From Micavibrio sp. UBA1664 (GTDB lineage: Bacteria > Pseudomonadota > Alphaproteobacteria > Micavibrionales > UBA1664): a stretch of DNA of 9,125 bases. The notes below the pieces were generated by a model that worked only from the letters and a program-made list of their open reading frames with translations, did not search any database and had not been told where the DNA came from. How positions within the stretch are numbered: the first letter of the stretch is position 1; every line of letters starts with the position of its first letter. Where the stretch lies: the NCBI GenBank assembly GCA_002320485.1, contig DCKW01000043.1, positions 1,943 through 11,067 on the forward strand. Reading direction: 5' to 3'. Shown here piece by piece: positions 6,760-9,125 of this stretch. A program made the position numbers and the translations under genes.

Positions 6760-7719
6760 ATGGCGGATTCAAGGTTTCATCATAATTCGGGGCCATATAC
6801 ATTAGGTCAAATTGCCAAAACAGCCGGATGCCAACTTGAGGAGCGATTTTCCTCTGTAAATATTACCGATGTGGGGAGCCTTGATACCGCTGATGTGGGA
6901 AAAATCAGTTTTCTCGATAATGTGAAATATAAAGATCAACTTGCTACATGCAAGGCAACTGCTTGTATATTGCATCCTAAAATGGCAGAGGATTTACCGA
7001 AGGATGTAATACCTCTTTTCACAGAAACGCCTTATAAATCATATGCCAAAACGGCAACTTTGTTTTATCCTTATCCGGAAGCTAAAGAAACGCAAATTCA
7101 TCCGACAGCCGTCATTGCTGAAACAGCGACAATAGGAAATAATTGCATTATCGAGGCCAATAGCGTTATCGGCGACGGAACAATTATCGGCAATAATTGT
7201 CATATTGGCGCAAATGTTACGATTAGTCATGCGATTATAGGAAATCGTGTGCGCATCCATAACGGTGCGCGTATTGGCCAAGACGGATTTGGATTTGCAA
7301 TCGATCCGTCCGGATTTGTGCCAGTGCCGCAACTTGGTCGCGTTATTATCGGGGATGCCGTTAATATCGGGGCTAACAGCTGTATTGATCGCGGTGCAGG
7401 GCCGGACACTGTAATTGGCGACAGTACTTACATCGATAATCTGGTGCAAATTGGACACAATGTCAAAATAGGAAAAGGGTGCATTTTGGTGTCACAAGTC
7501 GGTATTTCGGGAAGTACTGAAATTGCGGATTTCTGTGTTTTTGGAGGTCAGGCAGGGGTCGCAGGACATTTGAAAATAGGCGCACAGGTTCAGGTGGGCG
7601 CGCAGTCTGGTGTAACCAAGGATATTGCCGCCGGCCAGAAAGTAATGGGTTTTCCGGCACGTCCAATCACGGAGTTTTGGCGTGAAATGGCAAAAATAAA
7701 AAAACTCTTGTCAAAGTAA
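6760..7719 (+). CDS. lpxD: UDP-3-O-(3-hydroxyacyl)glucosamine N-acyltransferase
   Basis: Third step of lipid A synthesis: transfers a second 3-hydroxyacyl chain from ACP to the 2-amino group of UDP-3-O-acyl-glucosamine, in the cytosol. The N-terminal uridine-binding domain covers about 1-105. A left-handed beta helix of hexapeptide repeats follows from about 113 to 288 (repeats such as IHPTAV, IGNNCI, IGDGTI, IGANVT, IGDAVN). The catalytic His is His233 in IDNLVQIGHNVKIG; the insert RIGQDGFGFAIDPSGF (171-186) is a family hallmark. MGFPARPITEFWRE (296-309) leads into a C-terminal helix. The length of 319 is slightly below the usual 340 or so. The start MADSRFHHNSGPYTLG resembles alphaproteobacterial LpxD starts. 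It lies 22 nt after skp and 25 nt before fabZ. Confidence 0.97.
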   Translation: MADSRFHHNSGPYTLGQIAKTAGCQLEERFSSVNITDVGSLDTADVGKISFLDNVKYKDQLATCKATACILHPKMAEDLPKDVIPLFTETPYKSYAKTATLFYPYPEAKETQIHPTAVIAETATIGNNCIIEANSVIGDGTIIGNNCHIGANVTISHAIIGNRVRIHNGARIGQDGFGFAIDPSGFVPVPQLGRVIIGDAVNIGANSCIDRGAGPDTVIGDSTYIDNLVQIGHNVKIGKGCILVSQVGISGSTEIADFCVFGGQAGVAGHLKIGAQVQVGAQSGVTKDIAAGQKVMGFPARPITEFWREMAKIKKLLSK

Positions 7720-7744
7720 CATGTTCGAAGCATATTGAGCCATT

Positions 7745-8218
7745 ATGACAGACGCAAAAAATTTCATTGATATTCAGCAAATTCAAGGCTTAATCCCTCA
7801 CAGATATCCTTTTCTTCTGGTCGATCGTATTGTTGACCTCAAAGAAGGTGAGAGCGCCACAGGTTTAAAAAACGTATCGTTTAACGAACCTCATTTTCAA
7901 GGACACTTTCCACAATTTCCCATTATGCCGGGCGTATTGATTGTCGAGGCAATGGCGCAAACGTCTGGCGCACTCGTTGTTAAGACTCTTGGGGCAAAAG
8001 CGGAAGGGAAAATCGTTTTCTTCATGTCAATCGATGAAGCGAAGTTTCGTAAACCCGTTGTTCCTGGCGATGCCCTTTATATTCATGTGACTGTCATCAA
8101 GGGTAGGGGAGCAATCTGGAAATTTAAGGGCGTTGCCAAAGTGGATGATAATGTTCATGCCGAGGCTATCTTTACGGCGATGATAATGAACGCAGATGGG
8201 TCAAAACCAGATCTGTAG
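7745..8218 (+). CDS. fabZ: (3R)-hydroxyacyl-ACP dehydratase FabZ
   Basis: Cytosolic hot-dog-fold dehydratase converting 3-hydroxyacyl-ACP to trans-2-enoyl-ACP in fatty-acid elongation. It competes with LpxA and LpxD for 3-hydroxyacyl-ACP, which explains its conserved place between them. Seen: [14 protein letters not shown] (16-29); the catalytic block [20 protein letters not shown] (53-72) with His54 and Glu68; and [11 protein letters not shown] (101-111). The length of 157 is typical. The tiny in-frame ATG at 7721 is closed by a stop after five codons, so ATG 7745 is the first usable start; only a weak GAG precedes it. The stop is followed by a 66-nt gap, the longest in the window. Confidence 0.97.
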   Translation: MTDAKNFIDIQQIQGLIPHRYPFLLVDRIVDLKEGESATGLKNVSFNEPHFQGHFPQFPIMPGVLIVEAMAQTSGALVVKTLGAKAEGKIVFFMSIDEAKFRKPVVPGDALYIHVTVIKGRGAIWKFKGVAKVDDNVHAEAIFTAMIMNADGSKPDL

Positions 8219-8239
8219 ATAATTGTAACAGCATGAAAC

Positions 8240-8258
8240 CGTGTGTGTCTTCCACACG
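8240..8258 (+). other. Inverted repeat (possible RNA hairpin) between fabZ and lpxA
   Basis: CGTGTG (8240-8245) and CACACG (8253-8258) are perfect reverse complements around a 7-nt loop. A slipped register (GTGTG/CACAC with a 5-nt loop) is also possible. No T-run follows, so this does not look like an intrinsic terminator, and lpxA must be read through. It may mark an mRNA processing or stability site, or be chance. Confidence 0.45.
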
Positions 8259-8262
8259 TATC

Positions 8263-8275
8263 ATGAATCCTTCAT
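8263..8275 (+). other. Short inverted repeat just upstream of lpxA
   Basis: ATGAA (8263-8267) and TTCAT (8271-8275) can pair around a 3-nt loop, ending 9 nt before the lpxA ATG at 8285. The stem is short and AU-rich and by itself weak. It stands out only because it lies right behind the stronger 8240-8258 inverted repeat in the same gap. Confidence 0.25.
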
Positions 8276-8284
8276 AAGAAAACC

Positions 8285-9073
8285 ATGACGAATACTATTC
8301 ATCCCAATGCTGTAATAGATCCTTCCGCTCAAATCGGAGAAGGAACAACAATTGGCCCGTTTTGCGTCATTGGCGCCAATGTAAAAATCGGCAAAAATTG
8401 TATTTTGCATTCCCATGTTGTTATTGATTGCCATGCGGAAATTGGTGATGACAACGAGTTTTTTCCTTTCGTGTCATTAATGAAACCACAGGATTTAAAA
8501 TATAATAATGAACCGACCCATATTGTGATCGGGAATAAAAACCGTATCAGGGAATATGTAACCATTAACCCGGGTACCGTTGGTGATAACTCGCTAACTC
8601 TTATCGGTGACAATAATCTTTTGATGATCGGTGTTCATATTGCCCATGACTGCGTTGTTGGATCGGGCAATGTTCTGGCAAACAATGCAACTTTGGCAGG
8701 TCACGTGCATATTGGGAACAATGTCGTAATCGGTGGTTTGTCTGCCTTTCACCAGTTTGTTCGTGTTGGTGACCATGCCATGATCGGCGGAATGTCCGGC
8801 GTTGAAAACGATGTGATACCATACGGTCTGGTAATGGGTGAACGTGCGCGTCTTGCCGGATTAAATCTGGTTGGGTTGGAGCGGCGAGGGTTCGATAAGT
8901 CAGATATACAAATATTAATGAAGGCATTCAAACAAGTATTTATGGGCAAGGAGGGTACCTTTAAAGAACGACTTGCCAAGGCCAGCAAAGATTATGCAGA
9001 TAATGATGTGGCCGCCACAATGCTTAATTTTGCCACCGAAGATCATACCAGACCTCTATGTCAGCCGAAATAA
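8285..9073 (+). CDS. lpxA: UDP-N-acetylglucosamine O-acyltransferase
   Basis: First step of lipid A synthesis: transfers a 3-hydroxyacyl chain from ACP to the 3-OH of UDP-GlcNAc; cytosolic trimer. The 262-residue length equals that of E. coli LpxA. A left-handed beta helix of hexapeptide repeats covers about 4-185, followed by a helical C-terminal domain (about 186-262). Catalytic His121 lies in VHIAHDC and aligns with E. coli His125. QDLKY (69-73), NRIRE (86-90), ANNATLAGHV (132-141) and GLERRGF (197-203) are conserved. Gly169 in MIGGMSG aligns with the E. coli ruler residue Gly173, which permits a 14-carbon chain; that substrate is my inference. TINPGT replaces the E. coli TIHRGT, as I recall for other alphaproteobacteria. 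The loop before QDLKY is one residue shorter than in E. coli. The 3' end overlaps lpxI by 16 nt. Confidence 0.97.
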   Translation: MTNTIHPNAVIDPSAQIGEGTTIGPFCVIGANVKIGKNCILHSHVVIDCHAEIGDDNEFFPFVSLMKPQDLKYNNEPTHIVIGNKNRIREYVTINPGTVGDNSLTLIGDNNLLMIGVHIAHDCVVGSGNVLANNATLAGHVHIGNNVVIGGLSAFHQFVRVGDHAMIGGMSGVENDVIPYGLVMGERARLAGLNLVGLERRGFDKSDIQILMKAFKQVFMGKEGTFKERLAKASKDYADNDVAATMLNFATEDHTRPLCQPK

Positions 9074-9125
9074 AACCAGTTGGTGTCCTTGCAGGCGAAG
9101 GTGCATTGCCTTTGGAACTGGTTCA
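9058..9125 (+). CDS. lpxI: UDP-2,3-diacylglucosamine pyrophosphatase LpxI (3' partial)
   Basis: Only 22 codons are present before the window ends. The frame reads MSAEIKPVGVLAGEGALPLE..., matching the N-terminal pattern of LpxI (formerly DUF1009), whose proteins begin with a short strand and a Gly-rich turn of the type GIIAGxGxLP. LpxI hydrolyses UDP-2,3-diacylglucosamine to lipid X and UMP, replacing LpxH in Alphaproteobacteria and some others. The ATG lies inside the lpxA 3' end in another frame, a 16-nt overlap that suggests coupling. The position directly after lpxA is the expected one. Identification rests on this short motif plus context. Confidence 0.85.
   Translation, partial: MSAEIKPVGVLAGEGALPLELV

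Noticed and set aside
7090..7640. Repetitive DNA in lpxD (and likewise in lpxA)
   Set aside because: The periodicity reflects hexapeptide repeats of the beta-helix fold at protein level. The DNA copies are too divergent to be nucleotide repeats.
7721..7738. Five-codon open frame between lpxD and fabZ, in frame with fabZ
   Set aside because: It is closed by TGA at 7736-7738, has no ribosome binding site, and is most likely chance; it shows only that fabZ cannot start earlier.
8240..8275. Intrinsic terminator between fabZ and lpxA
   Set aside because: The stem is only six pairs and no T-run follows it; lpxA immediately downstream has no visible promoter of its own.
1..9125. Novel defence, mobile or biosynthetic system
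   Set aside because: All ten frames belong to well-known envelope biogenesis families in the expected alphaproteobacterial order, with no inserted gene, terminal repeat or tRNA.

Overview
The window is a densely packed, single-strand (+) envelope-biogenesis gene cluster with the order uppS (5' end cut off) - cdsA - dxr - rseP - bamA - skp/ompH - lpxD - fabZ - lpxA - lpxI (3' end cut off). This order, and above all lpxI (rather than lpxH) directly after lpxA, is typical of Alphaproteobacteria. Base composition looks moderately AT-rich by eye (low to mid 40s % GC), so this is a low-GC member of the class. Genus cannot be decided from the sequence.

Region by region: bases 1-3866 hold isoprenoid and phospholipid precursor genes followed by an intramembrane protease. 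They are undecaprenyl diphosphate synthase, CDP-diglyceride synthase, DXP reductoisomerase and RseP, joined by overlapping starts and stops (4, 28 and 8 nt). Bases 3879-6737 hold the outer-membrane protein assembly pair, BamA (five POTRA domains plus barrel) and the periplasmic chaperone Skp. Bases 6760-9125 hold the lipid A block: LpxD, FabZ, LpxA and the first 22 codons of LpxI, which overlaps lpxA by 16 nt. Gaps are 12 nt (rseP-bamA), 12 nt (bamA-skp), 22 nt (skp-lpxD), 25 nt (lpxD-fabZ) and 66 nt (fabZ-lpxA). No convincing promoter or intrinsic terminator is visible, so I infer one long transcript entering from the left and leaving to the right.

The genes share logic. Dxr feeds the MEP isoprenoid pathway, whose C5 units UppS condenses into the C55 carrier for peptidoglycan and O-antigen. 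CdsA makes the CDP-diacylglycerol needed for membrane phospholipids. LpxA and LpxD draw 3-hydroxyacyl-ACP from the same pool that FabZ dehydrates for fatty-acid elongation, so their linkage couples lipid A to phospholipid supply. Skp and BamA deliver beta-barrel proteins into the LPS-containing outer membrane.

I found no mobile element, CRISPR array, RNA gene or clearly novel system. The points worth a second look are small: an apparent tandem, partly degenerate second PDZ segment in RseP, a compact CdsA, a nine-T run in uppS, possible hairpins upstream of lpxD and lpxA, a one-residue deletion in an LpxA loop, and three copies of the palindrome GCGATCGC.
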